Below are positions 9,439 through 20,500 of a DNA stretch of 64,000 bases, piece after piece; position 1 is the first letter of the stretch; each line of letters opens with the position of its first letter. A program made the translations under genes and the position numbers. This DNA is from Saprospiraceae bacterium (GTDB lineage Bacteria > Bacteroidota > Bacteroidia > Chitinophagales > Saprospiraceae). The stretch covers positions 166,655-230,654 of the forward strand of contig JADKAE010000006.1 in NCBI GenBank assembly GCA_016715405.1, written 5' to 3'. Under the pieces are notes generated by a model. It was given only the letters and a program-made list of their open reading frames with translations. It did no database searches and was not told the DNA's origin.

Positions 9439-11414
9439 ATGGATATGAAACAAGAAATCGATCAAACACACGTAGAAACGGGTGATTATAATGCCAGTAA
9501 TATTCAGGCATTAGAAGGGCTTGAGGCTGTCAGGAAACGCCCGGGAATGTATATCGGCGCCACCGATACAAAAGGCCTGCACCACCTGGTTTGGGAAGTA
9601 ATAGACAACTCCGTCGACGAATATCTCGCCGGCCATTGTTCGCTCATCAGCCTTCGGGTATTGCCGGATAATACGATCAGGGTGGTTGACAACGGCCGGG
9701 GTATTCCCACCGGCATGCACAAAAAACTCAAGAAGTCTGCGCTCGAAGTAGTAATGACCGTATTGCACGCCGGCGGTAAGTTTGACAAAAACACGTACAA
9801 GGTGTCCGGCGGTCTGCACGGCGTAGGGGTTTCCTGCGTAAACGCGCTTTCCGACTATCTGCGCGCAGAAGTGCGCCGCGAAGGCAAGTTATGGATGCAG
9901 GAATACAGCAAGGGCAAACCCCAGGGCGACGTAAAGATCATAGGAGATTCTGACGAGACCGGCACGACCATCATTTTCCACCCCGACCCCGAAATTTTGA
10001 ATTAGTAGATTATAAATACGAAGTATTGGCCAATCGCATGCGCGAATTGTCGTACCTCAACCGCGGCCTTCGCCTCGAGTTGACCGACGAACGCGATAAA
10101 GACGAAAATGGCAATTTTAAACATGAAGCATTTTTCTCTGAAGGCGGCCTGAACGAATTCCTGAAATACCTCGACGACTCCCGCACCACGCTCACTGAAC
10201 AACCCATTCACCTTACTACCCGCGAAGACGACGTAGAGGTAGAAGTGGCGCTGCAATACAATACTTCTTATACCGAAAATATTTATTCGTTTGTCAATAA
10301 TATCAATACCCGCGAAGGCGGCACGCACGTCAACGGCTTCCGCATGGCCGTTACGCGCGAATTCCGCCAATACGGCAAAGACAACGGATTTTTTAAGAAA
10401 CTAAAATTCATACCCTCTGGCGAAGACTTTCGCGAAGGCCTCACCGCCATCGTGTCCGTAAAAGTGCCCGAACCGCAGTTTAAAGGCCAGACAAAAGGCG
10501 AACTCGGCAACTCCGAAGTGCTCGGCATCGTGTCCCGCGCCGTCGGTGAAGCCCTCGGCCACTTCCTCGAAGAAAACCCCAACGAGGCCAGACGTATCAT
10601 GGAAAAGGTGATCCTGGCCGCTACCGCCCGCGAAGCAGCCCGCAAAGCCCGCGAAATGGTGCAGCGCAAAGGCGTGCTAACCGGCGGCGGACTTCCTGGC
10701 AAACTCGCCGACTGCTCTTCCAAAAATCCGGAAGAAAGCGAAATTTTCCTCGTAGAGGGCGACTCGGCCGGCGGTACCGCCAAACAAGGCCGCGACCGCA
10801 ATATCCAGGCTATCCTGCCCCTGCGCGGTAAGATCCTCAACGTGGAAAAAGCCCTCGAACACAAAATCTACGAAAACGAGGAAATCAAAAATATCTTCAC
10901 CGCCCTCGGCGTGCGCATCGAAGAAGACGAGGAAGGCGAACGCATCCTCAATATCGATAAACTGCGCTACCACAAAATCGTTATCATGTGCGACGCCGAC
11001 GTAGACGGCAGCCACATCACTACGCTGATCCTTACTTTTTTCTTCCGCTATATGCGCCCACTGGTCGACCAGGGCCACGTATTTATTGCCGCACCCCCAC
11101 TCTATCAGGTACGCAAAGGCAAAGATTTCCGCTACTGCTGGACCGAAGTGGAACGCCGCGAAGCTGTCGATGCTTATGCTAAAGGCGGCAACGAAGCCAA
11201 TGTGAAGGTACAGCGATATAAGGGCCTCGGCGAAATGAACGCCGAACAATTGTGGGAAACCACGATGAACCCCGAATCTCGCATCCTCCGCAGGGTAACT
11301 ATCGACGACGCCCGCGAATCCGATCGCACTTTCTCTATGCTGATGGGCGATGAGGTGCCACCCCGCCGCGCTTTTATCGAGGCTAATGCCAAGTATGCAA
11401 AGGTGGATGTGTGA
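9439..11414 (+). CDS. gyrB: DNA gyrase subunit B (one frameshift)
   Basis: The two pieces together give a full GyrB of about 655 residues. The GHKL ATPase shows EAVRKRPGMYIG, EVIDNSVDEYL, VDNGRGIP and GGLHGVGVS. The TOPRIM part shows EGDSAGGTAKQGRDR, LPLRGKILNVEKA and MCDADVDGSHI. The tail is QRYKGLGEMN ... MNPESR, with a normal Bacteroidota end (NAKYAKVDV). GyrB with GyrA supercoils DNA. The frame breaks at the T run near 9994-9997: one added T gives EIFELVDYKYEVLANRMREL. Because gyrB is essential, a consensus error is far more likely than a real mutation. Confidence 0.95.
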
Positions 11415-11488
11415 TTAGGGCTTAGGGCCTAGGGCTCAGGGCTTAGTTGATCGCTAAGCCCTAAGCCCTAACTGCTAAACCCTAAATT
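11414..11488. repeat. Word hairpin (AGGGCTTAGGGC)
   Basis: Arms of tandem TTAGGGC and GCCCTAA words follow the gyrB stop immediately; the TGA overlaps the left arm. Confidence 0.85.
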
Positions 11489-11585
11489 TTACAAAACGGC
11501 CAACCATTCTGCTTTATTGGTGTATCTTATAATACTGGGGCGAGCTCGTCCGGCTACTCCCTGCATACCAAAAAAGAGAAAACGC

Positions 11586-14576
11586 ATGCGCACTTTTTAC
11601 TTGCCGGCCTTTATTTTGGCTTTCTTTCCGCTGAGCCTCTGGGCACAGCCCTCCAATAACGAATGTGCTAACTCCATTGTACTCAATGAACTCAACCTGT
11701 GGTGCTCGGAGGTCGAAGCGTATACCAATGTAGGCGCTACGCCCTCTTCGCAAACCCTGCCATCTTGTTTTTCAGCCGCGCAACCCAATCGCGATGTGTG
11801 GTTTACTCTCACAGCAACTGCCGAAATTCTCAATGTGAGCGTGTTGGGCAACCTGGTCTTCAGCGAAGGAGGCACCCTCCAATTGCCCCAAATAGCCATT
11901 TATTCGGGTAACTGCGGTAGCCTCACCGAGATTGCCTGCGAAACTTCCGACTTTGGGCAAAATTTCGTGCAGGCTTTCGCCGAAGGCCTCCAGGTGGGCC
12001 AAACCTATTTCCTGCGCGTCAGCGCGCGCAACGGCCTTACCGGCACTTTCCAGCTTTGTGTAAATAATTACAACCGCATACCCCAACCCTCCGCCGATTG
12101 CAATACTGCCGTAATCCTTTGCGATAAATCGCCCTTTACGGTCGACTATTTCGAAGGCGTGGGCAACGACCCCAACGAAATCGACGACGCCAATTGCAGC
12201 CGCCCTACCTGCGATATTTCAGAATCTAATTCGATCTGGTATAAATGGACTTGCAAAGACCCCGGCTCGCTTACGTTTAATATTACCCCGCTAAACCCTA
12301 TCGATGATATCGATTTTATCGTGTATGAATTGCCCAACGGCATCGACAATTGCAATAACAAACAGGAAATACGCTGTATGGCCGCCGGCGCTATCAACGG
12401 CGCCCCCTTTAGCGAATGGGAGCCTTGTACCGGGCCTACCGGACTGAGCCTCACCGAAACCGACGAGGTGGAGTATTGCGGTTGCGACCCCGGACAAAAC
12501 AGCTATATAGAAGCCTTACAGATGGTAGCAGGCCGCAGTTACGCCCTGGTGATCAACAACTTCTCTGAATCGGCCGCCGGCTTTTCTATCGAATTCGGCG
12601 GCACGGGCACTTTCCTCGGCCCCGACGCCGCCTTTACCGCCCTGCCCATCACAGCCTGTGTAGGCCAACCTGTCACGCTAACCGACGCCTCCACGTTTAT
12701 CGGCAATATTGTGGGCTGGCAATGGCAATTCGGCGCCAACGCCAGCATAGCCTCTGCCGGCACAGAAGGCCCCCATTCGGTGACGTATAACCGCCCTGGC
12801 ATCAAATCTATCGCGCTGACGGTGGAGACCGACCGCGGCTGCCTGGTCACCGAGATCGCTACTATCGAAGTGGAATGCTGCCCCGATCACTTTTCCGTAA
12901 GCGCCGATATCGATCCGCTGTTGTGCCCCAATACGGCTACGGGTGCTATCGATGTGTCGGTAACGAATGATTTCGGCCCTTATACCTACTTGTGGAGTAG
13001 CGGCCCCAACACCCAGGATATCAACGGTATCAACCAGGGCAACTATACGATCACGATTACCGACGTGGCTACCTGCGATACGGTGCTGACCTACAACGTG
13101 CCATCGCCGCCGCCAATGGAATTCGATACGCTGGTCACGATGCCTACCTGCAACGGCGGTATGGACGGGGCTGTGACACTGGTAGTGAGCGGAGGCTCGC
13201 CGCCTTTTCAGTTCAATTGGCAAAATACCGGCTTTACCAATAATAACTCGCTCAATAATATCTCACAGGGCGATTACGCCGTAGTGGTTCGCGATGCCAA
13301 CGGCTGCGAAGAAAATCTGCTGCTGCCCGTGCGCGAACTCGAGCTCGTTCTCGACCCCGCTGTGCAAGCCGTTACACCACCCTCTTGCTTCGGCTTTTCC
13401 GATGGCAGCATTGTGGTCAACATCGACAACGGTCTGCCACCCTACCAATACGACTGGAACGACGGCAACGGCTTTGTGGGCGATAACTCACTCAACGGCA
13501 TCACAGCCGGCTCTTATACCGTTGAAGTGCTCGACGCCAACCTCTGCCGCGGATTTTTTGAATTCGATATGCAGGATTATCCGCCCATGACGCTCGATTT
13601 TACAGTAATCGATGTGAGTTGCAACAGTTTGCAGGACGGCAGCGTGACCGCCGTAGCCGGTGGCGGCGTGGGCAATTATTCGTATCAATGGAGTTCCGGG
13701 CAGGTCACGGCCGGCATCGACCAACTGCCCGCAGGCAATTACGCCGTGACGGTACTCGACGGCAACGGCTGCGAAATCAACGGCCAGGCCACCGTAACCG
13801 AACCGCCGCCCCTCTTTATCGATGTGGTGGAAGTGATCGACAATATCTGCTTCGGCGAATCAGAGGGGAGTATCGAAGTAGCCGGCTCGGGCGGCACAGC
13901 GCCTTTTTCTTATAGTATTGACGGCAATAACTTCCAGGTGGAGGCCGTCTTCTCCAATCTGCCCGCCGGCGATTACACCCTTACCGTGATGGATGCGATG
14001 GGTTGCACCGCCGTCACAGAAGCCACCATCACCCAACCACCCCAATTAATTGTCGACGCCGGCCCCGATGTATTCATAGAGTTGGGCTACGATACCCGCC
14101 TCAACGCCGTATCCAACGACCCCGGCGTAACCTACGCCTGGTCGCCCACCGACTCGCTGAGCTGCATCGACTGCCCCAACCCCATAGCCAATCCCAGCAG
14201 CACGACTACCTATCTCATCACGGTAACCGACGCCCTGGGCTGCCAGGCAACCGACGAAATAGTGGTGCGCGTCATCAAAAACCGGCCGATATATATTCCC
14301 AACGCCATCTCTCCCAACAACGACGGCATCAACGACGCCTTTACCATATACGGTGGCCCGGCAGCCCGGCGCATAAAAACGCTCAAGGTGTTCAGCCGCT
14401 GGGGCTCCCTGGTCTTCGACGGGCGCAATTTACCCATGGGCGAAGAAACCTACGGCTGGGATGGCACTTTCCTGGGCCGCCCCGTCAATACCGGCGTCTT
14501 TGTCTTCCTCGCCGAAGTCGAATTTATAGACGACGAGGTGGTGCTGTATGAAGGGGATATTACGGTGGTGAAATGA
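11586..14576 (+). CDS. SprB-repeat surface protein with gliding-motility C-terminal domain
   Basis: This exported protein of about 996 residues starts at 11586, which gives a clean signal peptide (MRTFYLPAFILAFFPLSLWAQ); 23 open codons upstream are basic and do not fit. A Cys-rich N-terminal half with lectin-like NNECANSI and NYNRIPQPSADC motifs is followed by a PKD-like domain (GWQWQFGAN). At least five SprB repeats come next, with the pattern C.G..DG.....GG..P..Y.W ... Y.V.V.D.NGC. The C-terminal sorting domain is YIPNAISPNNDGINDAF ... VFSRWGSLVFDG ... GWDG. In Flavobacterium SprB is the mobile gliding adhesin, so a type IX-secreted adhesin is likely here. The TGA is the first element of a word hairpin. 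Confidence 0.92.
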   Translation: MRTFYLPAFILAFFPLSLWAQPSNNECANSIVLNELNLWCSEVEAYTNVGATPSSQTLPSCFSAAQPNRDVWFTLTATAEILNVSVLGNLVFSEGGTLQLPQIAIYSGNCGSLTEIACETSDFGQNFVQAFAEGLQVGQTYFLRVSARNGLTGTFQLCVNNYNRIPQPSADCNTAVILCDKSPFTVDYFEGVGNDPNEIDDANCSRPTCDISESNSIWYKWTCKDPGSLTFNITPLNPIDDIDFIVYELPNGIDNCNNKQEIRCMAAGAINGAPFSEWEPCTGPTGLSLTETDEVEYCGCDPGQNSYIEALQMVAGRSYALVINNFSESAAGFSIEFGGTGTFLGPDAAFTALPITACVGQPVTLTDASTFIGNIVGWQWQFGANASIASAGTEGPHSVTYNRPGIKSIALTVETDRGCLVTEIATIEVECCPDHFSVSADIDPLLCPNTATGAIDVSVTNDFGPYTYLWSSGPNTQDINGINQGNYTITITDVATCDTVLTYNVPSPPPMEFDTLVTMPTCNGGMDGAVTLVVSGGSPPFQFNWQNTGFTNNNSLNNISQGDYAVVVRDANGCEENLLLPVRELELVLDPAVQAVTPPSCFGFSDGSIVVNIDNGLPPYQYDWNDGNGFVGDNSLNGITAGSYTVEVLDANLCRGFFEFDMQDYPPMTLDFTVIDVSCNSLQDGSVTAVAGGGVGNYSYQWSSGQVTAGIDQLPAGNYAVTVLDGNGCEINGQATVTEPPPLFIDVVEVIDNICFGESEGSIEVAGSGGTAPFSYSIDGNNFQVEAVFSNLPAGDYTLTVMDAMGCTAVTEATITQPPQLIVDAGPDVFIELGYDTRLNAVSNDPGVTYAWSPTDSLSCIDCPNPIANPSSTTTYLITVTDALGCQATDEIVVRVIKNRPIYIPNAISPNNDGINDAFTIYGGPAARRIKTLKVFSRWGSLVFDGRNLPMGEETYGWDGTFLGRPVNTGVFVFLAEVEFIDDEVVLYEGDITVVK

Positions 14577-14654
14577 AGAATGAAAAATGAAGAATGAAAA
14601 ATGAAGAATGAAAAATGTCATCATTCTTCATTTTTAATTTTTTAATTCTTAATT
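14575..14654. repeat. Word hairpin (GAATGAAAAAT), between convergent genes
   Basis: Alternating GAAGAATGA and AAAAATGA words form the left arm and TCATTCTTCATTTTT the right. The stop codons of both convergent genes touch the element. Confidence 0.85.
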
Positions 14655-15330
14655 ATTCGAGCGTGCCCGTCGTAGAGATCAACAAATTCTGGAAATGAAA
14701 AATCTGAGTCAGGTCGCTGTCTACGCGGACAGTGACCTCCAGGTCCTTGATCAGGCCGGTACCGATATCGTATACCCAACCGTGTACAAAGGGCCCTTTT
14801 CGCTCCTTCCAGGCATTTTGTACAATAGAGGTCTTGCACACATCAAATACCTGCTCGATCACGTTGACCTCCACAAAGCGACGAAGCCTGGCCTCCTCGT
14901 CTTCAATATCATCGAGTTCCTCTTTGTAGAGGCGGTATACATCCTTGATATGGCGAAGCCAATTATCGATGAGGCCGAACTGCTTATTGCTCATGGCGGC
15001 AGCTATGCCTCCGCAGCCATAGTGCCCGCACACGATGATATGGTCGACTTTGAGTACGTTGACGGCATAGTCAAGCACGCTGAGCATATTCATATCGCTA
15101 TGGACGACCATATTGGCAATATTGCGGTGTACGAATATCTCGCCCTGGCGCGTGCCCGTAATTTCGTTGGCGGGCAGGCGGCTATCTGCGCAACCTATCC
15201 AGAGGACTTTCGGTTTTTGTCCTCTGGCCAGATTGACAAAATAATCAGGGTCTTCTTTCAACTGCTTGGTAGTGACTTTTACATTGTTATCAAGCAAAGA
15301 ATAATAGTATTTATCCATGGTCAGTGTCAT
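14653..15330 (-). CDS. Beta-class carbonic anhydrase
   Basis: This 225-residue beta-carbonic anhydrase carries the zinc ligands in CADSRLP (Cys, with the Asp-Arg dyad) and in HIIVCGHYGCGG (His and Cys). It also has the conserved GEIFVHRNIAN. It interconverts CO2 and bicarbonate in the cytoplasm. Its ATG overlaps the TGA of the upstream SulP gene (ATGA), so translation is probably coupled; an alternative start four codons on (MDKYYY) cannot be excluded. The pairing suggests it converts or supplies the bicarbonate handled by the transporter. Confidence 0.95.
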   Translation of the reverse strand: MTLTMDKYYYSLLDNNVKVTTKQLKEDPDYFVNLARGQKPKVLWIGCADSRLPANEITGTRQGEIFVHRNIANMVVHSDMNMLSVLDYAVNVLKVDHIIVCGHYGCGGIAAAMSNKQFGLIDNWLRHIKDVYRLYKEELDDIEDEEARLRRFVEVNVIEQVFDVCKTSIVQNAWKERKGPFVHGWVYDIGTGLIKDLEVTVRVDSDLTQIFHFQNLLISTTGTLE

Positions 15331-16982
15331 TTTAACACCTGCAATTCAGGTGTCTGGTGTTGAAAATTCATTTTTAACCAACTAATACAATCAGCGAATT
15401 GCGAAAAAAGGTGGTTTTCTGAAATCAAATCGGGAATAATCTTAACCCGTTCGAGCCGGTCCTGGGGCTGGATTTGCAGGCCGGTAAGCAATACATTGAT
15501 ATTGCGGCGCTCCATATCCAAAATTACTTCTTCGAGCGCATACAACCCGCTCTGGTCAATATAAGGCACTTTTTCCATGCGGATGATCAGGTATTTGGCA
15601 TGTCCCATGCCATTAGCCAAAGCCTGAAACTGGCTGGAAAAACCAAAAAACAGAGGCCCGTCCAGGTGTTTCACCATGACCTTACCGGCGATGTCTGCCG
15701 GGAGGTTTTCATCAACCCAGGGAACCTCGTTCTGAAGGTCATCCATGGATTCTATATGCGCGCTTTCTCCAGCCAGGTCGCTCATTTTTTTCATAAATAA
15801 AATGGAAGCCAGTAGCATGCCAATACCAACTGCGATTAGCAGATCGACAAAAACGGTGAGTAACAAGACTGCTATCATGACAATAGCGTCGCTGCGCGGC
15901 ACCTTTTTAATATGGGCAATTCCTTTATAATCGAGAATTCCGATACCTACGGTGATGAGAATACCTGCCAATACTGCCTTGGGGATCACCTCCGCATACT
16001 GGCCCAAACCGAGTAATACGGCAAGGAGCACTAATGAATGTACCACCCCCGACAGCCTTCCTGAGCCTCCCGATCTGATGTTTACCAGGGTGCGCATAGT
16101 AGCTCCAGCGCCCGGTAAACCGCCGAAAAGCCCCCCAACCGCATTGCCCACGCCTTGCCCGATAAGCTCCCGGTTGCTTTCGTGTTTGGTTTTGGTTACG
16201 TTGTCGGCCACTACCGAGGTGAGCAACGAATCTACAGCGCCGAGGGCGGCAAGCGTGGCAGCCATTTCAAGGATGGTAAGAAACAACCCGGGCTCGACAG
16301 TAAATAAACTCGTACCGAGAAAGACGGGAAGTCCGCTAGGAATATCCCCAATGCGGGGCACTTCGCCGAGTACAAGCGAAAGAAGGGTTCCACCAAGAAG
16401 CGCCACCAGTACCGAAGGCACCTTTTTTGTTACTTTCGGAAATAGGTAAATGATGGCGATAGTAAAAATAGCCAGTCCAAATGCTACGAGATTAGTCGAG
16501 GAGAATAAAGCGCCAATATTTTTAAGTACCCCAATAGTGGTTGAAGGCGGCGCCAGCCCTACCGCAGGGAAAATTTGCAACAAAATGATAATGACTCCGA
16601 TACCCGACATAAATCCAGAAATCACCGGATAGGGTATAAACCGGATCAAGCTGCCCAATTTTAATAGCCCCATCAATATCTGGATAACGCCGGCCAGGAC
16701 AAATGTGAGTACAATAGCCCCTGCTTTCTGCTCAAAAGTGGCTCCGTCAGCTAAAAATCCAACCATTAAGGCCGCCGTAACAACGGTCATGGGGCCTGTG
16801 GGGCCACTGATCTGTGAAGGGGTACCCCCCAGTAGTGCAGCGAAAAAACCCAGGAAAATTGCGCCATACAACCCATACACAGCTCCTAATCCGGATTGTA
16901 CGCCGAAAGCGAGCGCCAATGGCAGCGCTACAATTCCTGCAGTGAGCCCTCCAAAGAGGTCTCCTGTTTTTATTTTTAACAT
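15327..16982 (-). CDS. SulP family anion transporter with STAS domain
   Basis: About 551 residues: the membrane part has the SulP signature (GLTAGIVALPLALAFGVQSG near residue 11) and a dozen hydrophobic segments, and the cytoplasmic C-terminus is a STAS domain (DGPLFFGFSSQF, MEKVPYIDQSGLYALEEV). The start at 16982 (MLKIKTGDLFGG) is preferred over an ATG 19 codons upstream, because it begins right at the family-typical N-terminus. SulP proteins move sulfate, bicarbonate or other anions. The ATGA overlap with a carbonic anhydrase makes bicarbonate the best guess. Substrate identity is inference. Confidence 0.92.
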   Translation of the reverse strand: MLKIKTGDLFGGLTAGIVALPLALAFGVQSGLGAVYGLYGAIFLGFFAALLGGTPSQISGPTGPMTVVTAALMVGFLADGATFEQKAGAIVLTFVLAGVIQILMGLLKLGSLIRFIPYPVISGFMSGIGVIIILLQIFPAVGLAPPSTTIGVLKNIGALFSSTNLVAFGLAIFTIAIIYLFPKVTKKVPSVLVALLGGTLLSLVLGEVPRIGDIPSGLPVFLGTSLFTVEPGLFLTILEMAATLAALGAVDSLLTSVVADNVTKTKHESNRELIGQGVGNAVGGLFGGLPGAGATMRTLVNIRSGGSGRLSGVVHSLVLLAVLLGLGQYAEVIPKAVLAGILITVGIGILDYKGIAHIKKVPRSDAIVMIAVLLLTVFVDLLIAVGIGMLLASILFMKKMSDLAGESAHIESMDDLQNEVPWVDENLPADIAGKVMVKHLDGPLFFGFSSQFQALANGMGHAKYLIIRMEKVPYIDQSGLYALEEVILDMERRNINVLLTGLQIQPQDRLERVKIIPDLISENHLFSQFADCISWLKMNFQHQTPELQVLK

Positions 16983-17091
16983 GGCTCTGAGACAATTGAA
17001 TCCGATAATGTTTCGCCAATATCGAATGCACGTCGGCACCGGTACAGGCTTGCTTATCGGTATTGATTAATGGTGATCTGAGAAAAAAGGG

Positions 17092-17403
17092 TTAGACAAA
17101 TACTCTGGGAGGAGGTGTGACGACAGGAAGAAAAAATTGTGTGGCCCAAAAGACCTGACGGTCAATTATCAGCCGACCGGAAGAGGCTAATTCTTCCAGC
17201 CGGAATGCCCGGCCTTTGGTAAATATTTTATCAATTTCTGCTTTTGCTTCTTTACTGCCCCCACTTTCATGCTCGTGTTCCGTTTCAACCACAAATACCA
17301 TCAAAGTGATGAATCTGTCGTTCATCAACGGAAAAGCCACACCCTGAAACAGCATGCACGTTATGAATAGCCACGATTGGATGTGCCTTGACAGTGTAAG
17401 CAT
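17092..17403 (-). CDS. Small exported or membrane protein of unknown function
   Basis: A 103-residue protein whose N-terminus looks like a signal peptide or anchor (LFITCMLFQGVAFPLM). A charged middle follows (ETEHEHESGGSKEAKAEID), and the C-terminus is hydrophobic and proline-rich (FFLPVVTPPPRVFV). I recognise no family. It lies upstream of the SulP-carbonic anhydrase pair on the same strand, about 110 bp away, and could share its transcript. Confidence 0.5.
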   Translation of the reverse strand: MLTLSRHIQSWLFITCMLFQGVAFPLMNDRFITLMVFVVETEHEHESGGSKEAKAEIDKIFTKGRAFRLEELASSGRLIIDRQVFWATQFFLPVVTPPPRVFV

Positions 17404-17484
17404 GGTGAAGGCATTTGAAGTATTGCTCCCAAATTTATCATTTTTTTATTAAAATCCCAACATCAATCATTCAACTTCCAACAT

Positions 17485-17520
17485 CAAAAAGGGCATCCCA
17501 CCCGATAGAGTGAGACGCCC
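17485..17520 (-). terminator. Intrinsic terminator of the DUF4397 gene
   Basis: Read leftward, GGGCGTCTCAC pairs with GTGGGATGCCC around a short loop and is followed by a run of five T. It lies 25 bp after the stop of the DUF4397 gene. It is a conventional terminator, unlike the word hairpins elsewhere. Confidence 0.8.
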
Positions 17521-17544
17521 TCCGCTAATCTAGAACTGCTAATT

Positions 17545-20500
17545 CTATTTTTGTACCATAAATTTGGTAGTCAATATGCCTTGCTCGGAGATTACCTCCA
17601 GCAAGTACATGCCCGAAGAGAGTGCGTTGACATCGAGGCGCTCCAGGCGCTCGCCAATGTCCATCCGGCCCAGGTCGCCCGACAGCAACATCCTGCCGGA
17701 GAGATCCCTGACCCTGTATGTAATAGCAGTTGCTTCCCGCATGTTGAATTGCATAGACAATTCGCTAACTGCAGGATTAGGCCAAATTGCCAACGATTCT
17801 ACCGCTAAATTTTGCTCGCTCGTACTTACAAATACCGGCAAGGGGAAGGTGACGCCGTCGCTAAGCGCTACCCAGGTTTCGAAGCCCGGCGTACTGCCAA
17901 GGAAGCCGGAAGCAAATACCGTAGCGGCCTGACCGTCGAGCGAACTGATATCTGCCAGGTAGCTTATCAATACCGTGCTGTTGTCATCGGCAGGCGTTAA
18001 TTCTAATACGTAGGACCTCGCAGGCACATTCACGTAATCGGAAAAAGTGCCGTATGCGATATCGTCAAACAATACCGGGCCGGCAGACACCTGCACATCA
18101 ACCGCCGGCGCATCGGGCGCACCGTGGAACAAGGCCAGATCAACCCCACTACCCGAAGCCGCACGCGTACGCGCCTCGTCATTCACAAATAGCGTGAAAG
18201 GCGTAGTAGGACTATCGAGTAACCCACCTGCAATGACCGTGTAGATTTTGCCATTTTGGAAGCTGACAGGAAATTCCACCAGGATATCGTCCGGGCCTTC
18301 ACTGTCGGCAGGCGCCACGCCTACCGTGAACAAAAAGCCCGCTTCTGCGATTTCAAATGGCGTTGCCGAACGGAATTGAAAGTTATCGATCGCCAACTCG
18401 TCATCGATGTAAAGGTCTACAGCACCTTCGGGGCTGTTGTGGATCAACTGTACCTCGGCAAATCGCGTCTCGGGCAGTTCAATGACCGTCCCATCCGGCA
18501 AGGCTGCATAAAGCCCCAAACCTGGATTGTTGATCAAAAATCCGCTGGCAAAAACCCGCAGCGCCGTACCCTCCAACCCCGACAATTCAGCCTCGTAGGT
18601 ACCTACAATCGGGTCGCCCTGGCCTGCCGGGAGTACATCGAGATAATAAGTCCCTCCAGGGAGTTCTAAGTATGGGGTAAACTCGCCGTAATTGAGGTTG
18701 CTGAGCAGTAGCCCGGCAAAACGCTCATAGACGTCAACGGGCGGAGCATCAGGCGAACCGTGGATGACGCTCACACCTACAACTCCGTCAGCAGCGGTTT
18801 CCTGGGCATTGTCGTCAATAAACAGGGTGAAGGGACGATCAAATTGGTTACCCACAATTCCTGCAGCCATAACGGTATACGTCTTTCCGCTTTCGAAAAC
18901 AGCCGGAAAAAAAGCAATGGATTCGTCAGCCGACGTACTACTGCTCAAGGCAATACCTATATCTATAGTTCTGTCAGCGGGAACGCTCACAAACGGCGTA
19001 GCCGTGCGGAATGCAAAGTCGTCTACCAGGCGCGTTTCGCCGGCCCATACGTCTACCGTCGGCGACGGCGAGTTGTGGATGATCTGTACCCGCGCCGTCG
19101 GCGTGAGCGGCAAGGCTACTACCGCGCCATTAGCGAAAGCAGCATACAATCCGAAAGAAGGCGTGCCCTGCAATAAACCGCTCGCAAATACATACGCCGA
19201 AGCGCCCGCCAACCCGCTCAAATCGGCGCGGAAGGTGGCTACTACATCGGGAGCGCCCGCAGGACGGATGGCCAAATCGTACACCGCAGCAGGCAGACTC
19301 AAATAGGGCGTGAACTCGCCATACGACAAGTCGCTGATCACATTACCCACAAAAACAGCGTCGACATCTACCGCCGGCGCGTCGGGCGAACCGTGCAGTA
19401 CGGCTACATCAACGAGGCTGGGGTTGGCAGCGGATTCGCGGCCGGCATCATTGATAATCAGCGTGAACGGCGTATTGGCGTCGCCAACAATTCCCGACGC
19501 AGTAACGATATAGGTCTTTCCACTCTCAAACGTGGCTGGAAATACGGCGATCGACTCACTCGCCGCCGTGCTGCTACCCAGCGCGATACCTACGTCAATC
19601 GAACGATCGGCAGGAACAGTGACAAACGGCGTAGCCGTGCGGAATGCAAAGTCGTCTACCAGGCGCGTTTCGCCGGCCCATACGTCTACCGTCGGCGACG
19701 GCGAGTTGTGGATGATCTGTACACGCGCCGTCGGCGTGAGCGGCAAGGCTATTACCGTGCCATTAGCCAAAGCGGCATACAATCCAAAAGAAGGCGTGCC
19801 CTGCAACAAACCGCTCGCAAATACATACGCGGAAGCGCCAGCCAACCCGCTCAAATCAGCGCGGAAGGTGGCTACTACATCGGGAGCACCCGCAGGACGG
19901 ATGGCCAAATCGTACACCGCAGCAGGCAGACTCAAATAGGACGTGAACTCGCCATACGACAAGTCGCTGATCACATTACCCACAAAAACAGCGTCGACAT
20001 CTACAGCCGGAGCGTCGGGCGAACCGTGCAGTACGGCTACATCAACGAGGCTGGGATTGGCAGCGGATTCGCGGCCGGCATCATTGATAATCAGCGTGAA
20101 CGGCGTATTGGCGTCGCCCACAATTCCCGAAGCCGTAACGATGTAGGTCTTTCCACTCTCAAACGTGGCCGGGAATACGGCGATCGACTCGCTCGCCGCC
20201 GTGCTGCTACCCAGCGCGATACCTACGTCAATCGAACGATCGGCAGGTACGCTCACGAACGGCGTAGCCGTGCGGAATGCAAAGTCGTCTAACAGACGCG
20301 TTTCGCCGGCCCATACGTCTACCGTCGGCGACGGCGAGTTGTGGATGATCTGTACACGCGCCGTGGGCGTGAGCGGCAAGGCTATTACCGTGCCATTAGC
20401 CAAAGCGGCATACAACCCGAATGAAGGCGTGCCCTGCAACAAACCGCTCGCAAATACATACGCGGAAGCGCCCGCCAACCCGCTCAAATCGGCGCGGAAG

